Part shown: piece by piece, positions 27,425-35,911 of the stretch
Position numbering within the stretch: the stretch's first letter is position 1
Layout of the letters: each line of letters opens with the position of its first letter
Origin: Pontibacter actiniarum
Lineage (GTDB): Bacteria; Bacteroidota; Bacteroidia; Cytophagales; Hymenobacteraceae
NCBI RefSeq assembly: GCF_003585765.1
Contig: NZ_CP021235.1
Location: 682,001 to 746,000, forward strand
Direction of reading: 5' to 3'
DNA: 64,000 nt
Notes under the pieces: generated by a model
What the model saw: the letters and a program-made list of their open reading frames with translations, nothing else
What the model was told of the DNA's origin: nothing
Databases searched by the model: none
Translations under genes and position numbers: made by a program

Positions 27425-28672
27425 TTATGGGTGCTGCTGTGGGCCAATTGTAAGGGCCTGGCTTCGGAGTTTCTCCTGCCATAGCTTGTACTCCTGCTGC
27501 TCCAGGCTTTTAGTGACGCTGTCGGGCAGCACATCGTTGGCATATTCAGCCGCAGCGGCAAAGGTGCTGTCGAAAATCTCGTTGCGCCAGGTGCGGTCTT
27601 TGCCCAGCACGGCCAGTGTGTTATGGTGCATGCTGTTGGCGAAGGTGTTCTGCATCTTATAGTAGTCCTTTGCCCATATACCGCCAGTCCAGAAGTGGTA
27701 AGGCTTACCGTCGTTGAACACGGCGGCCACGACAGCCCGGTTGTGGTGCATTTCGATATGGTTGCCCCCGGCTATACCCAGGCAGTAGTTGCCAAGGCCC
27801 ACCAACTGGTTGTCGTACACCTGCACGTAAGCGGTTGACGTCAGGGAGTCAGTGCCCGGAGAGTCGGTGAGGATGCCACCACCGGAGTACTGCTCTAAGT
27901 GCAGCGGGTAGGGGAAAGCGCCTTCGATGTAATTGTTGTGGATGCGGATGGGGGCGTGTGGCGCTCCGCGGGAGTTGTAGATGTTGATGTTGTCCTCCAC
28001 GGCAGAGGCCCCGGGGGTATTGATTACCTCATTCCAGGCGATTTCGGCGTAAGGAACCTCGCCACGGTAGTTAAACTGCACAAACTGCGCGATGGCTTTG
28101 CCCTGGTACACCTGCCCGTTAATATCGCGCACCTTGTTATACCTGATCTTTATACTTTGACCCGGGGAGCCGTTTCCGGTATACTCCACACCGAGGTAGA
28201 TGCCGGCCGTTTTCTCCATATAGCAATGCTCCACCACGACATTCGAAAAAACATCTACCGCCAGAAAGCGGCGCGGCTTTTTATAGCTGCTGTACGGGGT
28301 GGGCGGGAGCCCGAAGCCTTTGGTGTGGCGCACGGTGACGTTGGCGCCGTAGCCCTGGCTAAGAATCAGGAAGCCGGCCCCGCGTATGTTGGCATGCTCA
28401 ATAACCACGGGCTCCTTCGTCCGGATTTCCACGGCGGCCACGTCCGAGTCTTTAGACTCCCAGTTGCCGCTGTAGGTTCCTCCCTTGGTGATGATAAGAG
28501 GGCCTTCGTAGTTGGCAGAGGCTGCCTTGGGAGAGAAGGGAAGGGCTCTTAGGAGGGCAAACAGCGCTAAAGAAAACAGAAGGGCAGGTATAAAGTACAA
28601 CCAGCCCTTGCCGGTTCTCAGCAGGAGGCTGTGGTGGCGAGGGCTGGTCGGTATACTTGTGCCTAGTTGCAT
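27425..28672 (-). CDS. Parallel beta-helix protein, paralogue of the N-terminal part of the 947-residue protein
   Basis: This 415-residue protein has a hydrophobic segment at about 27-45 (signal anchor or signal peptide) and a right-handed beta-helix over about 55-400. Long stretches align with the 947-residue neighbour (GPLIITKGGTYSGNWESKDS; VVEHCYMEKTAGIYLG; IRIHNNYIEGAFPYPL). It lacks the Ig, PA14 and T9SS sorting domains, so it probably stays in the periplasm or is anchored by its N terminus. Its start codon directly abuts the stop of the GT2 gene upstream, so it belongs to the exopolysaccharide operon; a role such as lyase, epimerase or export-associated trimming is inference. Confidence 0.84.
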   Translation of the reverse strand: MQLGTSIPTSPRHHSLLLRTGKGWLYFIPALLFSLALFALLRALPFSPKAASANYEGPLIITKGGTYSGNWESKDSDVAAVEIRTKEPVVIEHANIRGAGFLILSQGYGANVTVRHTKGFGLPPTPYSSYKKPRRFLAVDVFSNVVVEHCYMEKTAGIYLGVEYTGNGSPGQSIKIRYNKVRDINGQVYQGKAIAQFVQFNYRGEVPYAEIAWNEVINTPGASAVEDNINIYNSRGAPHAPIRIHNNYIEGAFPYPLHLEQYSGGGILTDSPGTDSLTSTAYVQVYDNQLVGLGNYCLGIAGGNHIEMHHNRAVVAAVFNDGKPYHFWTGGIWAKDYYKMQNTFANSMHHNTLAVLGKDRTWRNEIFDSTFAAAAEYANDVLPDSVTKSLEQQEYKLWQEKLRSQALTIGPQQHP

Positions 28673-29518
28673 TTATTTTAGCATATAGCCAAAAATCCTG
28701 CGGGCATAGCCGTTTGCCAGGTAGTACGGTATATAGGGAGGAGGGCAGTTTTTGAGCGTGAAGCGGGTGAAGTCGCGCAGGTTGCCGCCGCCCTTGATGT
28801 CGAACAGGTGCTTGTAGAAGTTGTTAAACGACTTGCTCTGCCGGTTCTTACGCTCACCGCTTTCCTCCGGGTAAGTATAAAGCTTGGCATCGTAGTTTAC
28901 GTACAGCTCAAAGCCGTTGCGCAGGGCGGTGTGTGTAAAGTCGTAGTCGGCCACATAGTGCGGGAACTGGTCCTGGTCTAGCAGGCCGATCTTCTCAAAC
29001 ACCGCGCGTGGGATCAGCAGGCCGCGACCCGGCAGCTGCGACACGGCGTGCAGCCCTACCTGCTGCTCCTTTGGCAGCTCCTGCAGCAGGTGGCGTACTT
29101 TGTTCAGCTTAAAGTCCACGATTTCACCGCCAAAGGCAGGTTCGCGGGTGCCGGCGTCCATCTCGAGTGCTCCGATAACGGCCTGCGGCTTCTGCGCTAT
29201 CCATTTATAGGTGTTCTCGATGTAGTCTTCGGCTACTTCCAGGTCGTTGTTCAGCGTCATGACGTAGTCGGCGCCTAGCTGCAGGGCGTGTTTAATGCCC
29301 ATGTTTACGCTGGCGGTCCAGAACAGGCTGCCGTCGCCGAAGAGAATCTCCACCTCCGGGAACTCCTCGCGCAGCATATCGGCGGTGCCGTCGGTGGAGC
29401 CGTCGTCCACCACAATCACTTTATAGTTTTGGTTGGTGCCGCGCTGCAGGGAGAGCAGGCACTCTTTGGTAAAGTTCTTTCTGTTGAAAACAGGTATAAC
29501 AATGTATAGCATATGCAA
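28673..29518 (-). CDS. GT2-family glycosyltransferase
   Basis: This 281-residue GT-A enzyme begins MLYIVIPVFNRKNFTKECLL and has the nucleotide-binding VVDDGSTDGTADML, then the metal-binding region TLNNDLEVAEDYIENT (DxD-like NND), GRGLLIPRAVFEKIG and DYDFTHTALRNGFE. It most resembles rhamnosyltransferase-like GT2 proteins, but the sugar is not certain. An alternative start two codons in (29512) is equally good. The upstream GT4 stop is 6 bp away, within one operon. Confidence 0.9.
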   Translation of the reverse strand: MHMLYIVIPVFNRKNFTKECLLSLQRGTNQNYKVIVVDDGSTDGTADMLREEFPEVEILFGDGSLFWTASVNMGIKHALQLGADYVMTLNNDLEVAEDYIENTYKWIAQKPQAVIGALEMDAGTREPAFGGEIVDFKLNKVRHLLQELPKEQQVGLHAVSQLPGRGLLIPRAVFEKIGLLDQDQFPHYVADYDFTHTALRNGFELYVNYDAKLYTYPEESGERKNRQSKSFNNFYKHLFDIKGGGNLRDFTRFTLKNCPPPYIPYYLANGYARRIFGYMLK

Positions 29519-29524
29519 TAAGGG

Positions 29525-30772
29525 CTAATGTTCAATGGTAAGCTCGGCAGGCTGAGCCTGGGTATACTTACTGTAAAACTCGTTGATGTGTTGTGTTTTC
29601 ACCGTCCAGGTCTGGGACTTGGAAAACTGGTAGCCTGCCATGCCCATCTGGCGGCGCAGCAGCGGCTGGTCGTGCAGTTTTTCCACGGCGGCTGCTACGT
29701 CTTTCACGGTTTGGGCTGCAGTGGTGACAGGCACTTTTATACCCGCATCGTCCGGCACGAGGTTCTTGCCCCCGTGCAGGTCAAGGGTAACGATGGGCAG
29801 GCCGTAAGCCATAGCCTCCAGGAACTGCGCGGCGCTGGAGTCGCGCAGGCTGCAGAACAGGAAGAGGTCGCTCTGGGTGTAGGCGCGCTTCACCTCATCC
29901 CAGGGTACCTGGCCTTTCCACTTCACCTTGTCGTGCAGGTTGTATTCTTTTATCCAGCGGGGGACGTAATCGCGCATCTGGCCGTCACCAAGTATGGTTA
30001 GCTCAAACTTTACATCGGGCCGCACTTTGCTGAGCGCCTCCAGCACCAGCGGCAGGCCTTTGCGGGCAAACAGGCGGCCCACCCACAGGATCTTCAGCGG
30101 CTCGTCGGGGATGCGCTCCGGGTACGCCTCCGGGTAAAAGTCCTCCGGCAGGCTTGTGTCCAAGAACATCTTCGGGTTGAGGGCGCCGATGCGCTGGGCC
30201 ATGTCATAGGTGTCCTGGTTGGTGGTGAGCACGAGCGAGGCGTGGCGCATGGCCTTGCGGGCGTTCGGGTTCAGGGCCAGCAGCAGCTCGCTGATCACCT
30301 TACGCATGACCTCCGTTCTCCATCCGCTGTAGAAGTACTTTTTAAGTGCTTTTGGGGCCTCCTGGCCGCCTCCGGTTGGCCCGAAGATGAGCGGTTTGTT
30401 CAGGCGCCACAGTGCCGTGCCCATTTGCAGGCTGCCTATGGTTACGTGGTGCACCAGGTCGAAGTCCACTGTTCTGTCCAGCTCCTTTGCCACCTGGTAC
30501 GCCCGGTGCTGCCAGTACATGTAGTGCGGGTAAAAGCCCAGGTGGTACTCAAAGGCTTTATCAATCCAGGCGGGCAGCTCCACAAACACCATGTGCAGGT
30601 TGGGCAGCGCAAGCCTCTCCACTTCCTTCTCAATGCTCTCCCTGCCTTCTACGGTGGTGAGGCACCACACTTCGTGGCCGAGCTTGGCTGTGTTCAGCGC
30701 CCAGTTCCAGCCGTTGCCCAGCTCCGTGCCGCGGTGCGGCTCACAAGCATATGCTGATAGAAGAAGTTTCAT
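29525..30772 (-). CDS. GT4-family glycosyltransferase
   Basis: This 415-residue GT-B enzyme begins MKLLLSAYACEPHRGTELGN, a start seen in many Bacteroidota exopolysaccharide GT4 proteins. It has FGPTGGGQEAPKAL, ILWVGRLFARKGLPLVLEAL for the donor domain, and LFLFCSLRDSSAAQFLEAMA followed by YGLPIVTLDLHGG. The Glu at the end of FLEAMA is the conserved nucleotide-sugar ligand. The start codon overlaps the upstream stop by 4 bp (30769-30772), indicating translational coupling within the Wzx/Wzy operon. Confidence 0.9.
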   Translation of the reverse strand: MKLLLSAYACEPHRGTELGNGWNWALNTAKLGHEVWCLTTVEGRESIEKEVERLALPNLHMVFVELPAWIDKAFEYHLGFYPHYMYWQHRAYQVAKELDRTVDFDLVHHVTIGSLQMGTALWRLNKPLIFGPTGGGQEAPKALKKYFYSGWRTEVMRKVISELLLALNPNARKAMRHASLVLTTNQDTYDMAQRIGALNPKMFLDTSLPEDFYPEAYPERIPDEPLKILWVGRLFARKGLPLVLEALSKVRPDVKFELTILGDGQMRDYVPRWIKEYNLHDKVKWKGQVPWDEVKRAYTQSDLFLFCSLRDSSAAQFLEAMAYGLPIVTLDLHGGKNLVPDDAGIKVPVTTAAQTVKDVAAAVEKLHDQPLLRRQMGMAGYQFSKSQTWTVKTQHINEFYSKYTQAQPAELTIEH

Positions 30773-31704
30773 AGGCTAAAGCTGAATAGGGCTTTTAACT
30801 TGGCGCTCGCTTTGTCGCGCATCATTTTGTTAAAGTTGCGGCGGTCCGACTCCACATCCCGGATCACGAACTTCGGGTGGCGCAGCGGGAAGTCTATCTC
30901 CTGCTCGTGCACCTGCGCTTTTTTGTCGTGCAGGTTAAAGGTGTGGGTGGCATCCTCGCCAAACCCGATGTTGCGCACCAGGTTTACCTCCGGCACAATG
31001 CAGAGGCCGGAGTTACTGTATACGGTAAATTCCCACTGATAATCCCACACATCCCCTTTCTGGATGTTGGTGAAGGTTTCCTCCAGCTTGCTTAGCCTGT
31101 ACTGCTCCTCCAGCTTGTTCAGGAAGATGCCGTTAAGGTAGCCCTTCTGCTTCAGCTCCGGGTAGCTGCCCAGGTGAAAGTCGTAGAGTTGCCAGGCGCG
31201 GCGCCAGGTAGCCCAGCCCCAGCTGTTCACCTTGTCGGAAAAGTAGTAGGAGTAGTCGGAGTCGCGGCGCCAGCCGTCCAGGTAGTTGTTGCCGCTGATG
31301 TGCATCACGCGGGTGTCGTATTTATACTTCTCCAGCAGCTCCTGGCAGAACCAGAAGAAGCTCCGGGACGGGATGCAGTCGTCTTCGAGTATAATGCCGT
31401 ACTCCTCGTGCTCAAAAAGCCAGGAGATGGAGCGGGAGGGAGCCACGCCGCAGCCCAGGTTCTGCTCCTGGAACAGCGTCTTCACCTCGCAGTCCCAGTC
31501 CACCTGCTCTACGATCCTGCGGGTCTCGGCGCAGCGCTCGGCATCGGTGCCCACGTGCGGGCGCGGGCCGTCGGCGGCCACGTAGAGCTTCTTGGGCTTT
31601 ACCTGCCGGATGCGGTCGAATACTTGCTGTGTGGTATGGGCGCGGTTAAATATAATTAGCAACACCGGGGTGTGCAGTGGTTCTTGCGGTATAGAGGTAC
31701 TCAT
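30769..31704 (-). CDS. GT2-like (GT-A) glycosyltransferase
   Basis: This 311-residue protein has a nucleotide-diphospho-sugar transferase fold: PVLLIIFNRAHTTQQVFDRI at the N terminus, LYVAADGPRPH, and the metal-binding IILEDDCIPSRSFFWFCQEL with an EDD triad in place of the usual DxD. NSWGWATWRRAW is a family-specific motif. Related proteins are often labelled hemolytic-protein-like (HlpA) in databases, but the fold and context argue for a sugar transferase. It overlaps the next GT4 gene by 4 bp and lies 40 bp after the Wzy-like gene. Confidence 0.82.
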   Translation of the reverse strand: MSTSIPQEPLHTPVLLIIFNRAHTTQQVFDRIRQVKPKKLYVAADGPRPHVGTDAERCAETRRIVEQVDWDCEVKTLFQEQNLGCGVAPSRSISWLFEHEEYGIILEDDCIPSRSFFWFCQELLEKYKYDTRVMHISGNNYLDGWRRDSDYSYYFSDKVNSWGWATWRRAWQLYDFHLGSYPELKQKGYLNGIFLNKLEEQYRLSKLEETFTNIQKGDVWDYQWEFTVYSNSGLCIVPEVNLVRNIGFGEDATHTFNLHDKKAQVHEQEIDFPLRHPKFVIRDVESDRRNFNKMMRDKASAKLKALFSFSL

Positions 31705-31744
31705 ACAAGTGTAAGGGTTAAGATATATACTTGTACTGCTATTC

Positions 31745-33061
31745 TTAGTAGGAAGTTACCGTGTGATTTGAACTAGTTTTTGTACTTCGAAGGGACTGCA
31801 GCTTTTTCTTCCGGCGCCGTGCCGATTCCAGTATAAACGAGTGGGTCTCCGGCTGTTGCTCCATGTAGGCCAAGGCCAGGCCCAGGAAGGCGTAGAAGAA
31901 AAAAGGCAGGATGTAGGAGATGCCGTATACAAAGCCGCTGGTTATAAAAGCAAGTATAACGATCTGCTTCTCATCAAGCGATTTGCGCGTAAAGCCCTTT
32001 TTTACAGCGTATATCTGCATCATCATAAACATCGCCATGCCTACAAAGCCAATGTAAAACAGGACGTCTACATAAAAGCTGTGGAAGTGGTGGCCGTTGC
32101 CGTCCTCAAAGACAGGTGCGTCAATATCATCGCGGTAAAACTGGATGGGCAGCTCAAATCCTTCGAAGCGCATGCCCATCAGGAAGTTGTCCTGGATAAA
32201 GGGCAGGTACGACAAGAACTGGTTGTACCTCCACCCGCCGGTGCCCTGCTCACTGGCGTTCTCAATATCAGAAAAGTTCTCCTGTATTTTTGTGATGATT
32301 TCGGGATGGGTGGAGAACAGGAAGGCGCTGCTCACAATGCCGAGCACAACCATAACGAACGCAATAGGAATGAGCTTGCCGAAGTTTACCGGCTTGGAGG
32401 CCTTGAACTTCACCAGGTACACATACACTGCCATGATACCCGTCATACAAACCCATATGGTCCTGTGTTGAAAGAATATGATGGCAAAGACCACTAAAAA
32501 GCTCATCATCAGGTTATAGGCGCCGCCCTCGAACAGGTATTTGCTGGCAAAGTACAGGAACGGTATCACGATCATGTACATGGTACTGGCATTTACGCCC
32601 CTTTCATGGTTTGTGAAAGAGGCTATGCTAAGGGCTTCGGGGTGGATGAGGACAATATTTAGTACAAAGCCGATCAGTATGATGTTGATAATATGCCGGA
32701 GCTGCAGGTAATCGTTGTTTTTGTAAAATGTGTAAATGAAAAACACAAAGTAGAACAGCAGGAGCCGCTGAAACACGTGAGGATAAATTAAGAAGCTGCT
32801 GTACTTGTAGTACGACTCCAAAATCATCCCGAACAGGTAAATCGTGACCAGCACGAACACAAACCGCATGAAAGGAGACATGGTCTTAAAGCGGTAGACG
32901 CTGTAGAGGAAAGCCACACCTGTGTTCAGCTTCACCAAAACGTTAAGTATGGCGCCCAGCGTGTTTTCATTATCTCCGGAAATCAACTCCAGGTACATCG
33001 GGTCAAGGAACATGACCATGAGTAGCGGAATTGTGAATATGACACTGTAGTTTATCTTCAT
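31745..33061 (-). CDS. O-antigen polymerase/ligase-like membrane protein (Wzy-type)
   Basis: This 438-residue protein has roughly ten to twelve hydrophobic segments and a long periplasmic loop between about residues 255 and 330. The loop ends in NGHHFHSFYVDVLFYIGFVG, resembling the HNxxL...G pattern of the Wzy_C/O-antigen-ligase family. It would polymerise lipid-linked repeat units on the periplasmic face. Its place between Wzx and glycosyltransferase genes supports polymerase rather than ligase. The C terminus is basic (SARRRKKKLQSL) and probably cytoplasmic. Confidence 0.82.
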   Translation of the reverse strand: MKINYSVIFTIPLLMVMFLDPMYLELISGDNENTLGAILNVLVKLNTGVAFLYSVYRFKTMSPFMRFVFVLVTIYLFGMILESYYKYSSFLIYPHVFQRLLLFYFVFFIYTFYKNNDYLQLRHIINIILIGFVLNIVLIHPEALSIASFTNHERGVNASTMYMIVIPFLYFASKYLFEGGAYNLMMSFLVVFAIIFFQHRTIWVCMTGIMAVYVYLVKFKASKPVNFGKLIPIAFVMVVLGIVSSAFLFSTHPEIITKIQENFSDIENASEQGTGGWRYNQFLSYLPFIQDNFLMGMRFEGFELPIQFYRDDIDAPVFEDGNGHHFHSFYVDVLFYIGFVGMAMFMMMQIYAVKKGFTRKSLDEKQIVILAFITSGFVYGISYILPFFFYAFLGLALAYMEQQPETHSFILESARRRKKKLQSLRSTKTSSNHTVTSY

Positions 33062-33081
33062 GTTATCGGATGCGATCTTGT

Positions 33082-34287
33082 TCAGGTGTTAAACAGATAA
33101 CCCTCAGCTTTCTCTTTGGCTAACATAGGAGGATACGTATTCCCTATGTTAAGGATCGACTTGAATATGTCCAGGTGCTTGTTGATCACGACTTCCTCAG
33201 AGAAGTTTGCTTTGGCAAAAGCGTTTGCCTTTTTAGCAACCTGCCCGGATAGCTCCCGGTCAAGCAAGAGCTTCTCCACTGCAGTAGCCATAGCTGCTGC
33301 CGATGTCACATCGCACAGTACGCCTGCATCGCCGTGGTTTAGCAGGTACGGCACAAAACCGCTGCGTTTGCCCCCAACCACCGGGGTGTGCGCCAGCATA
33401 GACTCCAGCACGGCCATCCCGAACGACTCCTCGACCGATGGGTGCAAAAGCACCTTTGCCTTAGCCATGTGCTGCATAAGCTCTGCCTGCGAAGCCGGCC
33501 CCAGGAACCGCACACCCTCCTGGAGGTTATGCTGTTGGGCGTATTGCTGCGCCGCCCCCCCCGGTTCCATGTCTACACCCAGTAAATGGTACTCCAGCTC
33601 CGGGAACTTCTCTCTTAGCCTGGCGAAGGCATGAAGCGCTTTCGGAATGCCCTTCCGCTTGGTGAACCCGTTTACAACTGATGTTATATAGTTTTCCTTG
33701 GGTGTGCCTTCCGGTATCAGCTGGCCTAGGTGCGGCGAGAAAAAGTTATTGATCACAACCGCCTTCTTTTTGCTGCTGGCAGAAAGGTTGCGGAAGGTAT
33801 AGGCCGAGTTGGCCACAAGCCACTGCGCCTTGTGCAACACGACGACATTCATGAGGTAGCGCACCAACCTGAACATGTCTGGCTGGTTCAGCAGAATCTT
33901 AAAGGCGTTGTCGTGTACGCTCACAACCGTAGGGATGCCGCTCTCGATGGCGGCCCAGGCGTACTCATAGGTCCAGTAGGCATAGATGACGTCAGACGGG
34001 TTTTGGCGTATGATAGCCTCAAGCTGCTCCCGCTCAAACTTGAAGAATCTTCTGCCGGGCTGCGGCTTGGTTGGGCAGATGCACAGTGTTACCTGTTTGC
34101 TGCGTATTACTGTTGGCTCGGTTAGCTCACCGGAGTTTGTGTACACAACTACATGGTGCCCCCTCTTTATAAGTCCGTTTATAAAGTGGGATACCAATGG
34201 GAAAGCGTTAGTGGAGGGGATAGGCGCATTTCCAAAGTCACACTCCAACAAATCAATATCTACCGGTCCTGAAACTCCAATAACCAT
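33082..34287 (-). CDS. GT4-family glycosyltransferase
   Basis: This 401-residue GT-B protein begins MVIGVSGPVDIDLLECDF and carries HVVVYTNSGEL, then VVNGFTKRKGIPKALHAFAR at the start of the donor domain and VLLHPSVEESFGMAVLESML with the ExxxxxxxE-type motif, followed by PVVGGKRSGFVPYLLNHGDA. The acceptor and sugar are unknown. Gaps of 10 bp to the flippase and 20 bp to the Wzy-like gene place it firmly in the operon. Confidence 0.88.
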   Translation of the reverse strand: MVIGVSGPVDIDLLECDFGNAPIPSTNAFPLVSHFINGLIKRGHHVVVYTNSGELTEPTVIRSKQVTLCICPTKPQPGRRFFKFEREQLEAIIRQNPSDVIYAYWTYEYAWAAIESGIPTVVSVHDNAFKILLNQPDMFRLVRYLMNVVVLHKAQWLVANSAYTFRNLSASSKKKAVVINNFFSPHLGQLIPEGTPKENYITSVVNGFTKRKGIPKALHAFARLREKFPELEYHLLGVDMEPGGAAQQYAQQHNLQEGVRFLGPASQAELMQHMAKAKVLLHPSVEESFGMAVLESMLAHTPVVGGKRSGFVPYLLNHGDAGVLCDVTSAAAMATAVEKLLLDRELSGQVAKKANAFAKANFSEEVVINKHLDIFKSILNIGNTYPPMLAKEKAEGYLFNT

Positions 34288-34297
34288 AAGCTAAATT

Positions 34298-35845
34298 TTA
34301 TCCTTCTGTACTGTTGATGACAGTTTTCCTGTATTTTGAAATAAGCCTGCCGTAATAACTGGTCGGGTTTTCGTCTATCCCAAGCTTAGACAGAAGCGTG
34401 TTGATCTGACTCTTGAGCGTCTTGTGCGGGAAGAACAGTGTCAGGGCTATAAAGAGAACAGCCCCCGTGGCGATTTGGGCCCCCAGGACAAGCACATGCG
34501 AGAGGCCCGCCCCCCTAAGCACTGTACTAAGCGCATAAATTGCAGCCGCTATTATCAGGCCGTTTACTAGCCCCGGTATGTATACCTGCAGCTGCCTTGT
34601 GTAGCTGAGCTTTAAGATGCGGTTAAGCACCGTTTGGTAAAAGAGGATACGGACCAGCTCCCCGGCAAGTATGGCAAAGGCAAAGCCTACCAGGCCGTAC
34701 TGCCTGAGAAGAAAGAAGAAGCCTGTGATCACACCTATAAACACCAGGGTGAGCACGATTTTTAGGTTGAGGACGGCCTTGGCGTCACACACAATGCCGG
34801 CAAACATGGTGATAAAGCTTAGCGGTATAGCCAGGCAAAGCACCTGGAGCACAGGAATTGAGTCGCCCCACTGGTCGCCTAAAAGGATGTACACCACTTC
34901 GGGCGCCGCCACCAGCAAACCCAGGCAGGTGGGTATGATAATGGTCGCCAGCAGAGTGGTGCTGGAAATATAGGCGTTTGCCAGCTTTGAAGTTTCTGCC
35001 TGCAACTTGCTGAACGACGGAAAGATGACGCGACTGATGGTGCGGGTAAGCATGTACATCGGCAGGTTCACCAGCCGGTGCGCTCTGTCGTAGATACCAA
35101 GTTTGTACGGCCCCAGTGTTTTACCGATCAGGATGGTTGCCATGTCCTGGCTAAGGAACTCCAGGAAACTGATGACGGACATCTTGCTGCCATAGTTAAA
35201 CAGCGGCTTGTAAGACTCCCACTTGAAAAGGGGCAGGATGCTGTGCCTTGCTATAAAGTAAGCCCCCAGGGCCACCAGTGCCGCCTGGGTAAGTGTGGCG
35301 ATCACAAGGCTCCAGACACCGTAATCCAGGTACGCCAGTATGATCCCGACCCCCAGGTAAGAGATAACATACGAAAGCGTCTCCACAATGCTCAGCTCCT
35401 TAAAGCGCATGTTGCGCTCACACAAACTAGAGGCTGTTGAAGACAAGCCGCCTATGAGCAGCGCCAGGGACATGAGGCGTACTATAGGGGTCACTTGCTC
35501 GCTGGCATACACTTCGTTTTCGAAAAACAGCGTGGCAAAGGGAGCCAGCACCCATATTAAGACCGTGAAGGCGAGCCCAAGAAGCGCTGATGAGGTAAAG
35601 GCTGCCCGGATGTTTTCCTCCGTCAGCTCATCTTTCTGAATAATGGCCTGCGACAGGCCCAGGTGGGCAAAGTAGCTTCCGAACCGCAGGATAACCCCGG
35701 CAATGGCCACCAGACCGAAAGCCTCCGGGGCCAGCAGGCGCGCCATAGCCGACGTGTAGCCGATCTGCATGACTGCGTTGGCTATGGTAGAGACCGATCC
35801 CCACTTCAGGCCGCTGACAGCTTTGGAGGCTAAATTTTTACTCAT
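34298..35845 (-). CDS. Polysaccharide flippase (Wzx-like, MOP superfamily)
   Basis: The protein has 515 residues from the start I chose at 35845 (MSKNLASKAVSGLKWGS), the usual N terminus of this family; the open frame continues 17 codons upstream, but those would read through a hairpin at 35874-35898. It has about 12-14 hydrophobic segments and the RfbX/Wzx-type opening with GLKWGSVSTIANAVMQIGYT. It should flip undecaprenyl-linked repeat units to the periplasm for the Wzy-like polymerase encoded two genes downstream. The Wzc gene ends 66 bp before it. Confidence 0.88.
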   Translation of the reverse strand: MSKNLASKAVSGLKWGSVSTIANAVMQIGYTSAMARLLAPEAFGLVAIAGVILRFGSYFAHLGLSQAIIQKDELTEENIRAAFTSSALLGLAFTVLIWVLAPFATLFFENEVYASEQVTPIVRLMSLALLIGGLSSTASSLCERNMRFKELSIVETLSYVISYLGVGIILAYLDYGVWSLVIATLTQAALVALGAYFIARHSILPLFKWESYKPLFNYGSKMSVISFLEFLSQDMATILIGKTLGPYKLGIYDRAHRLVNLPMYMLTRTISRVIFPSFSKLQAETSKLANAYISSTTLLATIIIPTCLGLLVAAPEVVYILLGDQWGDSIPVLQVLCLAIPLSFITMFAGIVCDAKAVLNLKIVLTLVFIGVITGFFFLLRQYGLVGFAFAILAGELVRILFYQTVLNRILKLSYTRQLQVYIPGLVNGLIIAAAIYALSTVLRGAGLSHVLVLGAQIATGAVLFIALTLFFPHKTLKSQINTLLSKLGIDENPTSYYGRLISKYRKTVINSTEG

Positions 35846-35873
35846 CTGTGATACGGTAAGATAGTAGCAGACA

Positions 35874-35898
35874 AGGTGCAGCCGCTGTGGCTGCACCT
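35874..35898 (-). repeat. Perfect hairpin between the wzc-like and wzx-like genes
   Basis: Ten-bp arms (35874-35883 and 35889-35898) surround a 5-nt loop within the only gap over 50 bp in the core operon. There is no T-run after it, so it is more likely an mRNA-stability or attenuation element than a full terminator. Confidence 0.5.
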
Positions 35899-35911
35899 GC
35901 TGTGTAATGGC

